Positions 29,293-41,029 of a stretch of DNA of 64,000 bases are shown piece after piece (within the stretch, counting starts at the first letter, position 1; every line of letters begins with the position of its first letter). The stretch is from the NCBI RefSeq assembly GCF_007833165.1, contig NZ_VOBQ01000004.1, positions 62,001 to 126,000 of the forward strand, read 5' to 3'. Both the position numbers and the translations under genes were made by a program. Origin of the DNA: Caenimonas sedimenti. Its GTDB lineage: Bacteria; Pseudomonadota; Gammaproteobacteria; Burkholderiales; Burkholderiaceae_C. The notes under the pieces were generated by a model that ran no database searches, was not told the DNA's origin, and saw only the letters and a program-made list of their open reading frames with translations.

Positions 29293-30836
29293 TCGAGCCA
29301 ATTGTCCGCGCGGTGCACGACGTTCACGTTGCTGCGCGCGGCCCAGGGGATCACCTGCCGGTGCAGGGGGAGGTGGTGCACCTGTTCATTGTGCTCGCGC
29401 AGGGCCGCCTTGATCAACTGCTCGCGCTTCCCCGCATCGGGCTCCTTGCCGGAAGCAACCGCGAGCTCGTCGAGCTTGGGGTTCTTGTGGTTGCCCCAGT
29501 TGTAGTAGCCCACGCCGCCTTCGCCGCGCGACCGCATGATGGGCGTGAGCGTGGTTTCGGCGTCGGTGATGGCGCCACCCCAGCCCAGCATGTACATCGA
29601 CACGTCGAGCTTCTCCGCCTTCGGGAAGTAGTTGGCCCGGGGCTGCGCCACCACCTTCACCTTGACGCCGATCTGCGACCACATCCCGGCCAGCGCCACG
29701 CAGATCTCCTCGTCGTTGATGTAGCGGTTGTTGGGGCAATCCAGCTGCACTTCGAAGCCCTGGGGATAGCCCGCCTCGGCCATCAGGGCGCGGGCGCGCG
29801 CCAGGTCGAACGGCAGGCGCTTCTCGATGTCCGGGTCGTTGTAGCCGCCGAGGGGCGACGGCGTGATCGAGCCCGTGGGCAACGCCTGGCCGCGCATCAG
29901 GCGCGAGCGCATCGCCTCGATGTCCACGGCGTGGTACAGCGCGCGGCGCACCCGGACGTCCTTGAACGGGTTCTTGCCCTTGACGCTGCTGTACAGGAGC
30001 TCGTCGCGGGCCTGGTCCATGCCGATGAAGATGGCGCGGTTCTCGACGCCGTCGACCACCTTCACCCCCTGGGTGGCGCGCAACTTGGGCACGTCCTGCG
30101 GCGAGGGATCGAGCACGAAATCGAGCTCGCCGGAGATCAGGGCCGCGGTGCGCGTCGCGTCGCTCCCCACGGGCGTGTACACCACCTCCTGCAGGTTGCC
30201 TTCGATTCGCCCCCAATACGCCGGGTTGCGCTTGAACACCGTGCGCTGGTCCGGCCGGCGCGAGACCAGCACGAACGGCCCCGTGCCGTTGGCGTTGAGC
30301 ACCGTGTACTTGTCCTCCCGGTTCTTGAAATCCTGCGGGGCGGCGGCGTTGTTCTTCTCGGTCCATGCCTTGTTCATGATGAACACGAGCGACGCATGCT
30401 GCAGGAAGATCGGGTTGAACTGCTGGAGGACGAATTCGACGGTGAGGTCATCCACCTTGCGCGGCGCGCCCATGGCCATGGCGTAGGCCCGGAACGGCGA
30501 GGCTGCGTGCTGCGCGCGCACGATCGAGAAGACCACGTCGTCCGCGCCGAACGGTGCCCCGTCGTGGAACTTGACGCCGCCGCGCAGCTTCATGCGCCAA
30601 AGCGTCGGGTTCACCTGCGACCATTCGGTCGCCAGGCTGGGCACGATGTTCAGCTGCTTGTCGCGCGCCACCAGGGTGTCGTAGACCTGGCCGTTGATCG
30701 AGTTGGTGAGCAGTTCGTTCTGCGAATGCGGGTCCAGGGTCTGGGCATCGCCCTGGCTGGACCAGCGCAGCGTCTGGGCGTTCGCGGCGGCGGCAAGGCC
30801 GGCCAGGAACAGGATGGCGGCGAAACGAAGGGTCAT
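29262..30836 (-). CDS. ABC transporter substrate-binding protein (peptide/DppA-like, family 5)
   Basis: Periplasmic binding protein of 524 residues, SBP family 5 (peptides, nickel, opines or sugars). A signal peptide, MTLRFAAILFLAGLAAAANA, ends before QTLRW. Family motifs TLDPHSQNE and NDPDIEKRLPFDLARARALMAEAGY are present. The start at 30836 has GGGAG 6 bases upstream. No permease or ATPase gene follows; instead the gene runs into the histidine-kinase gene, overlapping its preferred start by 31 bases. That makes it an orphan SBP, possibly linked to the signalling unit. The ligand is unknown. Confidence 0.9.
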   Translation of the reverse strand: MTLRFAAILFLAGLAAAANAQTLRWSSQGDAQTLDPHSQNELLTNSINGQVYDTLVARDKQLNIVPSLATEWSQVNPTLWRMKLRGGVKFHDGAPFGADDVVFSIVRAQHAASPFRAYAMAMGAPRKVDDLTVEFVLQQFNPIFLQHASLVFIMNKAWTEKNNAAAPQDFKNREDKYTVLNANGTGPFVLVSRRPDQRTVFKRNPAYWGRIEGNLQEVVYTPVGSDATRTAALISGELDFVLDPSPQDVPKLRATQGVKVVDGVENRAIFIGMDQARDELLYSSVKGKNPFKDVRVRRALYHAVDIEAMRSRLMRGQALPTGSITPSPLGGYNDPDIEKRLPFDLARARALMAEAGYPQGFEVQLDCPNNRYINDEEICVALAGMWSQIGVKVKVVAQPRANYFPKAEKLDVSMYMLGWGGAITDAETTLTPIMRSRGEGGVGYYNWGNHKNPKLDELAVASGKEPDAGKREQLIKAALREHNEQVHHLPLHRQVIPWAARSNVNVVHRADNWLEWQWITVAPR

Positions 30837-30902
30837 GGCGGCTCCCGAAGGTTGGGTGGGAGCCATTGTGGGAACGGCGGGCGCCGCGCCACCGCGCGCA
30901 AA

Positions 30903-31805
30903 TCAGCTTGACGGGGTGGGCGGAATGTGCAACCCCGCCAGCAGGGCGAAGAGCGCCGCGTCGTCCTGGCCGGCCAGGCCTTGCCGCACCGCGTGGTCGA
31001 ACACGCCGTGCGCGGCCGGGCCCAGCGGCCCGCTGAAGCCGGCGGTGCGCGCCGCTTCGAGCGCCAGCCTTGTGTCTTTGTGCAACAGCGTCAGGTGCGC
31101 GCGCGGCGTGTAGTCGCCGGCGATGGCGCGGCGCAAACGGTCGGAGCCGATCCAGCTCTGGCCGCTGGATTGCTCGATCACGTCCAGCGTCCGTCCCAGG
31201 TCCAGTCCGAGCTGGCGCGCCAGCGCCAGGGCTTCGGCCGCGCCTGCCAGGTTGATGCCGGCCAGCAGGTTGTTGACCAGCTTGGTGCGGGCGCCGTCCC
31301 CCGGACGCTCGCTGATGCGGAACAGCTTGGCGCTGAGCGTGTGCAGCAAGGTGCGATGCTGCTCGAACACGGCGTCCGGGCAGGCCACCATCAGGCTCAT
31401 GGTGCCGTCGCGGGCGCGCGCCGGACCGCCCGACATCGGCGCGTCGATCGTGGACAACCCGCGTTCGGCCAACTGCCCGGCGATGCGCTCGACGTCGCCC
31501 GGCGCGATGGTGGGGCACAGCAGCACGGCCTGGCCCGGACGCAGGGCCGCGGCCGCGCCATCCGTGCCGAAAAGGACTTCCTGCGTCTGGTCCGCATCGA
31601 TCACGCAGACGATGAGCGCGTCGCTGCCGCCGGCCGCCGCCGCGGGTGTCGCCGCGGCCTGCGCGCCTTGCGTCACCAGCTCGCGCACCTTCTGGGGCAC
31701 GAGGTCGCAGACCCGCACGGTCCAGCCTTGCTCCAGCAAGCGGCCCGCCATCCCGCCCCCCATGTTGCCGGCACCGACGATGCCCACGGTGCCTGCGGCG
31801 CTCAC
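30903..31805 (-). CDS. NAD(P)-dependent beta-hydroxyacid dehydrogenase (3-hydroxyisobutyrate dehydrogenase family)
   Basis: Oxidoreductase of 300 residues, starting at GTG 31805, which overlaps the rodA stop (GTGA). The N-terminal Rossmann motif VGIVGAGNMGGGMAGRLLEQG, the substrate segment DAPMSGGPARARDGTMSLM, and the catalytic lysine in TKLVNNLLAGINLAGAAEALAL identify the family (3-HIBDH, tartronate semialdehyde reductase, 2-hydroxymethylglutarate dehydrogenase). The open frame continues far upstream through rodA, but that part is only a shadow. Coupling to rodA is likely transcriptional chance rather than a functional link. Confidence 0.9.
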   Translation of the reverse strand: MSAAGTVGIVGAGNMGGGMAGRLLEQGWTVRVCDLVPQKVRELVTQGAQAAATPAAAAGGSDALIVCVIDADQTQEVLFGTDGAAAALRPGQAVLLCPTIAPGDVERIAGQLAERGLSTIDAPMSGGPARARDGTMSLMVACPDAVFEQHRTLLHTLSAKLFRISERPGDGARTKLVNNLLAGINLAGAAEALALARQLGLDLGRTLDVIEQSSGQSWIGSDRLRRAIAGDYTPRAHLTLLHKDTRLALEAARTAGFSGPLGPAAHGVFDHAVRQGLAGQDDAALFALLAGLHIPPTPSS

Positions 31806-32956
31806 GATTGCACCAGCCGCTTGGCCTTGGAAATCGACATCAGGATCCCCAGCGCCATGCCGAGCGTCACCATCGCCGTGCCGCCGTAGCTGATGAAGGG
31901 CAAGGGCACCCCCACCACCGGCAGGATGCCGCTCACCATGCCCATGTTCACGAAGGCATAGGTGAAGAAGATCATGGTGACCGCGCCCGCCAGCAGGCGG
32001 GAGAACAGGGTGGACGCTTCCAGCGCGATGGCCAGCCCGCGCAGCACCAGGAACAGGAAGGCTGCGATCAGGCAGAGATTGCCCACCAGCCCGAACTCCT
32101 CGGAGAAGGCGGCGAAGATGAAGTCCGTGGTGCGCTCGGGGATGAACTCCAGGTGGGTCTGCGTGCCCTGCATGAAGCCCTTGCCGAACAGGCCGCCCGA
32201 GCCGATGGCGATCATCCCCTGGATGATGTGGAAGCCCTTGCCCAGCGGGTCCTTGCTCGGGTCCAGCAGGGTGCAGATGCGCTGCTGCTGGTAGTCGTGC
32301 AGGATGGGCCAGCGGAAGCCCTGCGCGCACAGGGTGGATTCGAAGAACACCAGCAGCCCGATCCCGACCAGGCCCAGCGCGAAGGGCGGCAGGATCAGCT
32401 TCCAGGGCAAGCCGGCGAAAAAGATCACGGACAAGCCCGCCGCCATCACCAGCAGCGAGGTGCCCAGGTCGGGCTGTTTCATGATCAGGCCGACCGGTAC
32501 CGCCAGCAGCAGCCCGGCGACGATGAAGTCGAGCGGCCGCAACTGGCCTTCGCGCTTCTGGAACCACCAGGCCAGCATCAGCGGCATGGCGATCTTGAGG
32601 ATCTCGCTGGGCTGGATGACGATGCCGAGGTTGATCCAGCGCCTGGCGCCCTTCTTGGTGATGCCGAAGATCGCCACGGCGATCAGCAGGCCGACGCCGA
32701 GAACGTAAAGCGGCACCGCGAAGCTCATCAGCCGCTGCGGCGGAACCTGGGCCACCACGAACATGATGAAGCCTGCCAGCAGCATGTTGCGGCCATGATC
32801 CATGAAGCGCGTGCCATGGTCGAAGCCGGACGAATACATCGTCAGCATGCCCGCGCAGGCGAGCAGGAAGACCGCAAAGGCGAGCGGCCCGTCGAACCCA
32901 TGCACCATGGGCGCCATCCGGTGGCGAAGCGAGGGTTTGTCGAAGACTGCGGACAT
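31802..32956 (-). CDS. rodA: Rod-shape-determining SEDS protein RodA
   Basis: Peptidoglycan glycosyltransferase of the SEDS family that works with PBP2 in cell elongation; integral inner-membrane protein. The 384-residue product has about ten helices, with the SEDS strings RRWINLGIVIQPSEILKIAMPL, DLGTSLL, and the C-terminal PFISYGGTAMVTLG typical of RodA/FtsW. The start at 32956 (MSAVFDKPSL) is chosen because it fits known RodA N termini; another ATG lies 4 codons upstream. Its usual partner mrdA (PBP2) is not in the window. It is divergent from the YqiA-like gene. Confidence 0.96.
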   Translation of the reverse strand: MSAVFDKPSLRHRMAPMVHGFDGPLAFAVFLLACAGMLTMYSSGFDHGTRFMDHGRNMLLAGFIMFVVAQVPPQRLMSFAVPLYVLGVGLLIAVAIFGITKKGARRWINLGIVIQPSEILKIAMPLMLAWWFQKREGQLRPLDFIVAGLLLAVPVGLIMKQPDLGTSLLVMAAGLSVIFFAGLPWKLILPPFALGLVGIGLLVFFESTLCAQGFRWPILHDYQQQRICTLLDPSKDPLGKGFHIIQGMIAIGSGGLFGKGFMQGTQTHLEFIPERTTDFIFAAFSEEFGLVGNLCLIAAFLFLVLRGLAIALEASTLFSRLLAGAVTMIFFTYAFVNMGMVSGILPVVGVPLPFISYGGTAMVTLGMALGILMSISKAKRLVQS

Positions 32957-32993
32957 GGGAGGCGCCAATTATCCCTGGTGGCAAGATCGGGGA

Positions 32994-33590
32994 ATGGACG
33001 CCAGCTCGACCGTCACGCATCTTCTTTACCTCCACGGCTTCCGGTCGTCGCCGCAATCCTTCAAGGCGCGCCGCATGGAAGCGCGCGTCCGCGCCGAGCA
33101 TCCAGGCGTCACCTGGTGGTGCCCGCAGCTGCCGCCCTCGCCGCGGGAGGCGGCCGACCTGATGCTGCGTGGCACCGCCGCCTGGCCGGCCGGCCGGATG
33201 GCGGTGGTCGGCTCCTCGCTCGGCGGCTACTACGCGACCTGGTTCGCCGAACGGCACGCTTGCCGGGCGGTGCTGCTCAACCCCGCCGTGCATGCCGCGC
33301 GCGACCTGGCCCGGTACGTCGGCGAGCAGACGGCGTACCACGACCCCGCGCAGCATTTCACCTTCGAGCCGCATTTCGTGGACGAGTTGCGCGCGCTCGA
33401 AGCCGGGCCCGTCGCCGACCCGGCGCGCTACTTCGCCATCATCGCCAAGGGCGACGAGGTGCTTGACTGGCGCGAGATGACGGGCCGCTACCCCGGCGCG
33501 CGGATCAAGTTGCTGGAAGGCGGCGACCATGCGCTGTCCGATTTCGACGACCACCTGGACTCAGTCCTCGACTTCCTGCGGCTCGCCTGA
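32994..33590 (+). CDS. YqiA-like esterase
   Basis: Alpha/beta hydrolase of 198 residues in the YqiA/YcfP family. The N terminus LLYLHGFRSSPQSFKA, nucleophile elbow VGSSLGGYYATW, acid GDEVLDW and catalytic His in GGDHALSDFDDHLD match E. coli YqiA, which hydrolyses short acyl esters and CoA thioesters. The ATG at 32994 follows GGGGA. It precedes the RNB-domain gene by 39 bases in the same direction. Confidence 0.9.
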   Translation: MDASSTVTHLLYLHGFRSSPQSFKARRMEARVRAEHPGVTWWCPQLPPSPREAADLMLRGTAAWPAGRMAVVGSSLGGYYATWFAERHACRAVLLNPAVHAARDLARYVGEQTAYHDPAQHFTFEPHFVDELRALEAGPVADPARYFAIIAKGDEVLDWREMTGRYPGARIKLLEGGDHALSDFDDHLDSVLDFLRLA

Positions 33591-33629
33591 GCGGGAGGGC
33601 GCCGCCGGGCCGCGTGTGACAATCCAGTC

Positions 33630-35657
33630 ATGTTTGTGTTGTTCGAAGAAGCCGGCAAGTTCCTGGCCGGCCGCGTGTTGTCGGAGGCGGATGCTTCCGC
33701 GCAGGTGGAGCTGGCGAGCGGCAAGCGCGTGAAGGTCAAGGCCGCCAACGTCCTGCTGAAGTTCGACAAGCCCCAACCTGCTGAATTGCTGCTCGAAGCC
33801 GAGGCCGTGGCCGCCGGCATCGAGCTGGACCTCGCCTGGGAGTTCGCGCCCGATGAAGAGTTCGGGTTCGCCGACCTCGCCAGGGACTACTTCAGCGACA
33901 AGGCCACCCTGGCCCAGCAGGCTGGCGCACTGTTGCGCCTGTTCGAGGCGCCCCACTACTTCCGGCGCGCCGGCAAGGGCCGCTTCCGCAAAGCCCCGGC
34001 CGACGTGCTGCAACAGGCGCTGGCCGCCATCGAGAAGAAGAAGCAGGTGCAGGCGCAGATCGAGGCCTGGGCCGCCGAGCTCGTGGCCGGCAGCTGCCCG
34101 CCTGCGATCCGCGAGCAGCTTTACAAGATCCTCTTCAAGCCGGACAAGAACGCCCCCGAATACAAGGCGGTGGTCGAGGCGTCCCGCAACAGCCACACGG
34201 CGCCGCTCGACCTGCTGCAGAAGGCCGGCGCGATCGACTCGCCCTACCAGTTCCACTGGAAGCGCTTCCTGCTGGAATACTTCCCCAAGGGCACCGGCTT
34301 CCCGCCGCTCGCCGCGCCTGCCGTCAAGGACGACCTGCCGCTGGCCGCGGTGCAGGCCTTCTCGGTCGACGACTCCAGCACCACCGAGATCGACGATGCG
34401 CTGTCGGTGCAGGGGCTGGGCAGCGGCACCGTGACGGTGGGCGTGCACATCGCGGCGCCCGGGCTCGCCGTGCAGCCGGGTACGCCGCTCGACCAGGTGG
34501 CGCGGCAACGGCTCTCCACCGTCTACATGCCTGGCTACAAGATCACGATGCTGCCGGACGACGTGGTGCAGGCTTACACCTTGCAGGAGGGCCGGGCCTG
34601 CCCCGCCTTGTCGCTCTACGTGACTTACGACGAGGCGAGTCTGCTGCCCACCGGCAGTGAAACGCGGCTGGAGCAGGTCCCCATCGCCGCCAACCTGCGG
34701 CATGACCAGCTCGATGAACATCTCACCGAAGCCTGGCTCGACGACGCCGCATCGCCGGATGGTGGCGTGCCCCCGGCCGCGGCCCGCTTCCGGCCGGAGC
34801 TGTCGTTCCTGTTCCGCCTGGCCAGGCAGCTGAAGGCGCAGCGCGAAGTCGTGCGCGGCAAGCCCGAGAACTTCAACCGCCCCGACTACAACTTCCGCCT
34901 CCGGCGCGACGACACCGGCGAGCCGCAAGGCGCCGAGCCGGTGGAGATCACGGTGCGGCGGCGCGGTGCCCCGCTGGACCTGATCGTGGCCGAGGCGATG
35001 ATCCTGGCCAACAGCACCTGGGGGAACTGGCTGTCGGAGCTCGGCGTGCCCGCCATCTACCGCAGCCAGGCCAGCCTGGCGCCCGGCGTCAAGGTCCGCA
35101 TGGGCACCAAGGCGTTGCCGCACGCCGGCATCGGCGTGAAAAGCTACGCCTGGAGCACTTCGCCGCTGCGCCGTTACACCGACCTGGTGAACCAGTGGCA
35201 GATCATCGCGGCCGCGAAGCATGGACGCACGGCGGCACTCGCGGCGCCCTTCAAGCCCAAGGACGCCGAACTCTTTTCGATCATCTCCGGCTTCGACGCC
35301 GCGTACAGCGCCTACAACGGCCACCAGGCCGGCATGGAGCGCTACTGGACGCTGAAGTACCTCCAGCAGGAGGGCGTGCGGGAACTCGACGCCACCGTCT
35401 TCAAGGAGGGCCTGGCGCGCGCCGACACGCTGCCGCTGGTGCTGCCGGTGCTGGGGACGGCCGACCTGCCGCGCGGCGCGCGCGTGCGCCTGAAGCTGGG
35501 CGACATCGACCTGATCACCCTCGACGTCGCCGGCACCGTGCTGCAGCGCCTCGATACCGTGCCGGCGGTGACGTCGGAAGAAGACGACAGCGACGAGGAG
35601 CCCGTGGCCGGCCCGATTGCCATTGCCGTGGATGTCACCGACACTGAACCGTCGTGA
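33630..35657 (+). CDS. RNB-domain exoribonuclease
   Basis: RNase II/R family 3'-5' exoribonuclease of 675 residues. The central RNB domain has the active-site aspartates in SVDDSSTTEIDDALSV and the RNA-binding arginine in TSPLRRYTDLVNQW, both fully conserved. The N-terminal ~210 residues lack recognisable CSD/OB repeats, and the C terminus holds an S1-like stretch (GARVRLKLGDIDLITLDVAG). This architecture is like the RNase II-like proteins found beside aroE/mtgA in Burkholderiales. Its stop overlaps the GTG of the tonB-like gene. Confidence 0.9.
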   Translation: MFVLFEEAGKFLAGRVLSEADASAQVELASGKRVKVKAANVLLKFDKPQPAELLLEAEAVAAGIELDLAWEFAPDEEFGFADLARDYFSDKATLAQQAGALLRLFEAPHYFRRAGKGRFRKAPADVLQQALAAIEKKKQVQAQIEAWAAELVAGSCPPAIREQLYKILFKPDKNAPEYKAVVEASRNSHTAPLDLLQKAGAIDSPYQFHWKRFLLEYFPKGTGFPPLAAPAVKDDLPLAAVQAFSVDDSSTTEIDDALSVQGLGSGTVTVGVHIAAPGLAVQPGTPLDQVARQRLSTVYMPGYKITMLPDDVVQAYTLQEGRACPALSLYVTYDEASLLPTGSETRLEQVPIAANLRHDQLDEHLTEAWLDDAASPDGGVPPAAARFRPELSFLFRLARQLKAQREVVRGKPENFNRPDYNFRLRRDDTGEPQGAEPVEITVRRRGAPLDLIVAEAMILANSTWGNWLSELGVPAIYRSQASLAPGVKVRMGTKALPHAGIGVKSYAWSTSPLRRYTDLVNQWQIIAAAKHGRTAALAAPFKPKDAELFSIISGFDAAYSAYNGHQAGMERYWTLKYLQQEGVRELDATVFKEGLARADTLPLVLPVLGTADLPRGARVRLKLGDIDLITLDVAGTVLQRLDTVPAVTSEEDDSDEEPVAGPIAIAVDVTDTEPS

Positions 35658-36508
35658 GCCTGAAGTCCCTGAGCCCCCTGCAGATCGCGCTGGGCGTGTC
35701 GGTCGCCGTCCACGCCGTCCTCCTCACCGTGCGCTTCGTCGACCCCGAGGCGTTCAACCGCGTCTTCCAGGACACCCCGCTCGAAGTGGTGCTGGTCAAC
35801 GCGCGCACCAACGAAAAGCCGGACCGCGCGCAAGCGATCGCGCAATCCAGCCTGGCCGGCGGCGGTGAAGCCGAAAAGGGCCGCGCGACCTCGCCGCTGC
35901 CGCCCTCCGCGCTGACGAGCATCGGCGACGCCGCCGAGGACGCCCAGCGCAAGATCGACGCGATGCAGGAGCAGCAGATGCTGATGCTCGCGCAGCTGAA
36001 GCAGGCGCTGGCGTCATTGCCGCCGGCCGATCCGAAGCAGGTGCAGACCACGCCGGAAGCATCGTCGCGCGAGGAAAAACGCCGCCACCTGACCAAGCTG
36101 CTGGCCGAGATCGAGCGGCGCATCAACGAAGAGAACGCGCGGCCGAAGAAGCGCTACATCAGCCCGTCGACGCGCGAAGAGGTCTACGCCATCTACTACG
36201 ACCAGTTGCGCCGCCGCATCGAGGACCGCGGCACCCAGAACTTCCCCGAGGCCGCCGGCAAGAAGATGTACGGCGAGCTGACCATGATCGTGACCGTCAA
36301 CTTCGACGGCCGCGTGCTCGAGACGGAGATCGTCGAGACCTCGGGCAACCTCACGCTGGACCGCCGCGCCATGAGCATCGCCAAGGCCGCCGGCCCGTTC
36401 GGCCGCTTCAACGACGCCATGCGCCAGCGGGCCGACCAGATCGTCGTGGTCTCGCGCTTCAAGTTCACGCGTGACGACACGCTCGAAACGAAATTGACCA
36501 CGCGATGA
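35654..36508 (+). CDS. TonB-family energy transducer
   Basis: Inner-membrane-anchored periplasmic protein of 284 residues. One N-terminal helix (LSPLQIALGVSVAVHAVLLTVRF) is followed by a long charged and alanine/glutamine-rich linker, and by a C-terminal TonB domain with YYDQLRRRIEDRGTQNFPEAA...GELTMIVTVNFDGRVLE. ExbB/ExbD genes are absent, so it may be an accessory TonB. GTG start overlaps the RNB stop, and its stop overlaps the aroE start (ATGA), so four genes from RNB to mtgA are coupled. Confidence 0.87.
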   Translation: MSLKSLSPLQIALGVSVAVHAVLLTVRFVDPEAFNRVFQDTPLEVVLVNARTNEKPDRAQAIAQSSLAGGGEAEKGRATSPLPPSALTSIGDAAEDAQRKIDAMQEQQMLMLAQLKQALASLPPADPKQVQTTPEASSREEKRRHLTKLLAEIERRINEENARPKKRYISPSTREEVYAIYYDQLRRRIEDRGTQNFPEAAGKKMYGELTMIVTVNFDGRVLETEIVETSGNLTLDRRAMSIAKAAGPFGRFNDAMRQRADQIVVVSRFKFTRDDTLETKLTTR

Positions 36509-37347
36509 GTCAGGATGCGGACCAGTACTGCGTGATGGGCAACCCGGTCGCGCACAGCAAGTCGCCGTGGATCCACGCGCGCTTCGCCGCTCTGACAGGA
36601 CAGCACATCGAATACGGCCGCCGGCTGATCCCGATGGACGGCTTCGTCGCGGCCCTGCAGGCCTTCCAGGCGGAAGGCGGCAAGGGCTGCAACATCACCG
36701 TGCCTTTCAAGTTCGAGGCGGCGACGATGTTGAGCCGGCGCAGCGCCCGGGCGGCTCTCGCGGGCGCCTGCAACACCCTGCGCTTCGACGGCGGCTTCGT
36801 CGTCGGCGACAACACCGATGGCGTCGGCCTGGTGGCCGACATCCAGCGCAACGCCGGGGTGGCGCTGGCGGGCACCGACGTGCTGCTGGTCGGCGCCGGC
36901 GGGGCCGCGGCTGGCGTCCTGGGTCCGATCATCGACGCGCGCCCGCGCCAGGTGACGATCGTCAACCGGACGCCCGAAAAGGCACGCAAGCTCGTGGTCT
37001 CGCACACGGCCCTGGCCGAGGCGAGCGGCGTGGCACTCTCCTGCGCCGGCCTCGAGGACGTGGGCGGTGCGTTCGACGTGGTGGTCAATGCCACCGCCAG
37101 CAGCCTGAACGGTGGCGGCATTCCCGTCGCCGCCACGGTGCTCAAGCCGGGTGGGCTGGCCTACGACATGATGTACGGCCCGGCCGCGCGGGATTTCCTG
37201 GCCTGGGCCGGCGCCCACGGCGCGGTCGCGCGCGATGGCCTGGGCATGCTGGTGGAGCAGGCGGCGGAGGCCTTCCATGTCTTCCGCGGCGTCCGGCCTC
37301 CCTCGGCGCAGGTGCTGGCGGAGCTGCGCGCGGAAATGGCCGCATGA
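36505..37347 (+). CDS. aroE: Shikimate dehydrogenase
   Basis: Reduces 3-dehydroshikimate to shikimate with NADPH. The 280-residue product has the shikimate-binding NPVAHSKSPWIHARFA, the catalytic lysine in NITVPFKFEA, the glycine-rich NADP motif LVGAGGAAAGVLGP, and QAAEAFHVFRG near the C terminus. It starts at ATG 36505, overlapping the previous stop, and ends overlapping the mtgA start. Length and motifs are typical for AroE rather than YdiB. Confidence 0.97.
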   Translation: MSQDADQYCVMGNPVAHSKSPWIHARFAALTGQHIEYGRRLIPMDGFVAALQAFQAEGGKGCNITVPFKFEAATMLSRRSARAALAGACNTLRFDGGFVVGDNTDGVGLVADIQRNAGVALAGTDVLLVGAGGAAAGVLGPIIDARPRQVTIVNRTPEKARKLVVSHTALAEASGVALSCAGLEDVGGAFDVVVNATASSLNGGGIPVAATVLKPGGLAYDMMYGPAARDFLAWAGAHGAVARDGLGMLVEQAAEAFHVFRGVRPPSAQVLAELRAEMAA

Positions 37348-38099
37348 AGGGCGCGCTGCGGTGGGTGGCGCTGGTGGTGGCGGCGGGGCTGGCGCTCCAG
37401 CTGTTCTTCCTGCTGCGCATCGCGCTCATGGCCACCGTCGCCCCCGAATCCACCACGTTCCAGCGTTCCGAAGCCTGGCGCATCGCGCGTGACAAGGACA
37501 AGCTGCGCTGGCGCCAGCAATGGGTGCCGTATGCGCGGATTTCGGACCATCTCAAGCGCGCGGTGATCGCGTCGGAGGACGGCACCTTTGCCAGCCACGA
37601 AGGCGTCGACTGGAATGCGCTGGAGAAAGCCTGGGAGCGCAATGCGAAGGCGGAGCAGGAAGCCGCGCGGCGCAGCAACCGGCCGGCAGCGAAGGCGGCA
37701 GCTGCGACGGCCAGGCCGGCGCGACCTCCCAAGGTCGTGGGCGGCTCCACCATCACGCAGCAGCTGGCGAAGAACCTGCTGCTGTCCGGCGAGCGCACGC
37801 TGCTGCGCAAGGGCCAGGAGATCGTGCTGACCTTCGCGCTGGAGAAAATGCTGTCCAAGGAGCGCATCCTGGAGATCTATCTGAACAGCGTCGAATGGGG
37901 CGAAGGCGTGTTCGGCGCGGAAGCCGCCGCGCAGCACTACTACCGCAAGCCGGCCGAGCGCCTGTCACCTTACGAGGCCGCCCGGCTCGCCGTCATGCTG
38001 CCCAGCCCCAAGCTGTTCGAGCAGCGGCCGAATTCGGGGTATCTCGCGGGGCGGGCCTCGACGATCTCGGCGCGGATGCGGGACGCGGAGCTGCCTTAA
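37344..38099 (+). CDS. mtgA: Monofunctional peptidoglycan transglycosylase
   Basis: Membrane-anchored GT51 enzyme of 251 residues that polymerises lipid II glycan strands. One N-terminal helix (ALRWVALVVAAGLALQLFFLL) is followed by the GT51 domain: the catalytic glutamate in AVIASEDGTFASHEGVDW, GGSTITQQLAKNL, and LEIYLNSVEWGEGVFGAEAAA. Compared with E. coli MtgA there is an extra alanine/arginine/lysine-rich linker (~residues 95-130, KAEQEAARRSNRPAAKAAAA) inside the catalytic domain. It is the last gene of the RNB-tonB-aroE-mtgA unit. The following 77 bases hold no clear promoter. Confidence 0.95.
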   Translation: MKGALRWVALVVAAGLALQLFFLLRIALMATVAPESTTFQRSEAWRIARDKDKLRWRQQWVPYARISDHLKRAVIASEDGTFASHEGVDWNALEKAWERNAKAEQEAARRSNRPAAKAAAATARPARPPKVVGGSTITQQLAKNLLLSGERTLLRKGQEIVLTFALEKMLSKERILEIYLNSVEWGEGVFGAEAAAQHYYRKPAERLSPYEAARLAVMLPSPKLFEQRPNSGYLAGRASTISARMRDAELP

Positions 38100-38176
38100 G
38101 TCGGCGATAATCCCGGGTTGCTCCACAACCGCTGGGTTCCTGCTTTCCACTCGCCCGTCCGCCCTGGCCGTCCTCC

Positions 38177-41013
<2,837 letters not shown>

Positions 41014-41029
<16 letters not shown>

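Noticed and set aside
30903-33554. 883-codon minus frame covering the hydroxyacid dehydrogenase and rodA
   Set aside because: Only its last 300 codons are real; the rest is an off-frame reading of rodA and of the opposite YqiA-like gene.
38106-38111. GATAAT as -10 of a promoter for the wbp operon
   Set aside because: No -35-like hexamer at 16-18 bases spacing and no extended -10; too weak to call. The similar GGATAAT at 18268 before aroC leaves almost no leader and was also rejected.
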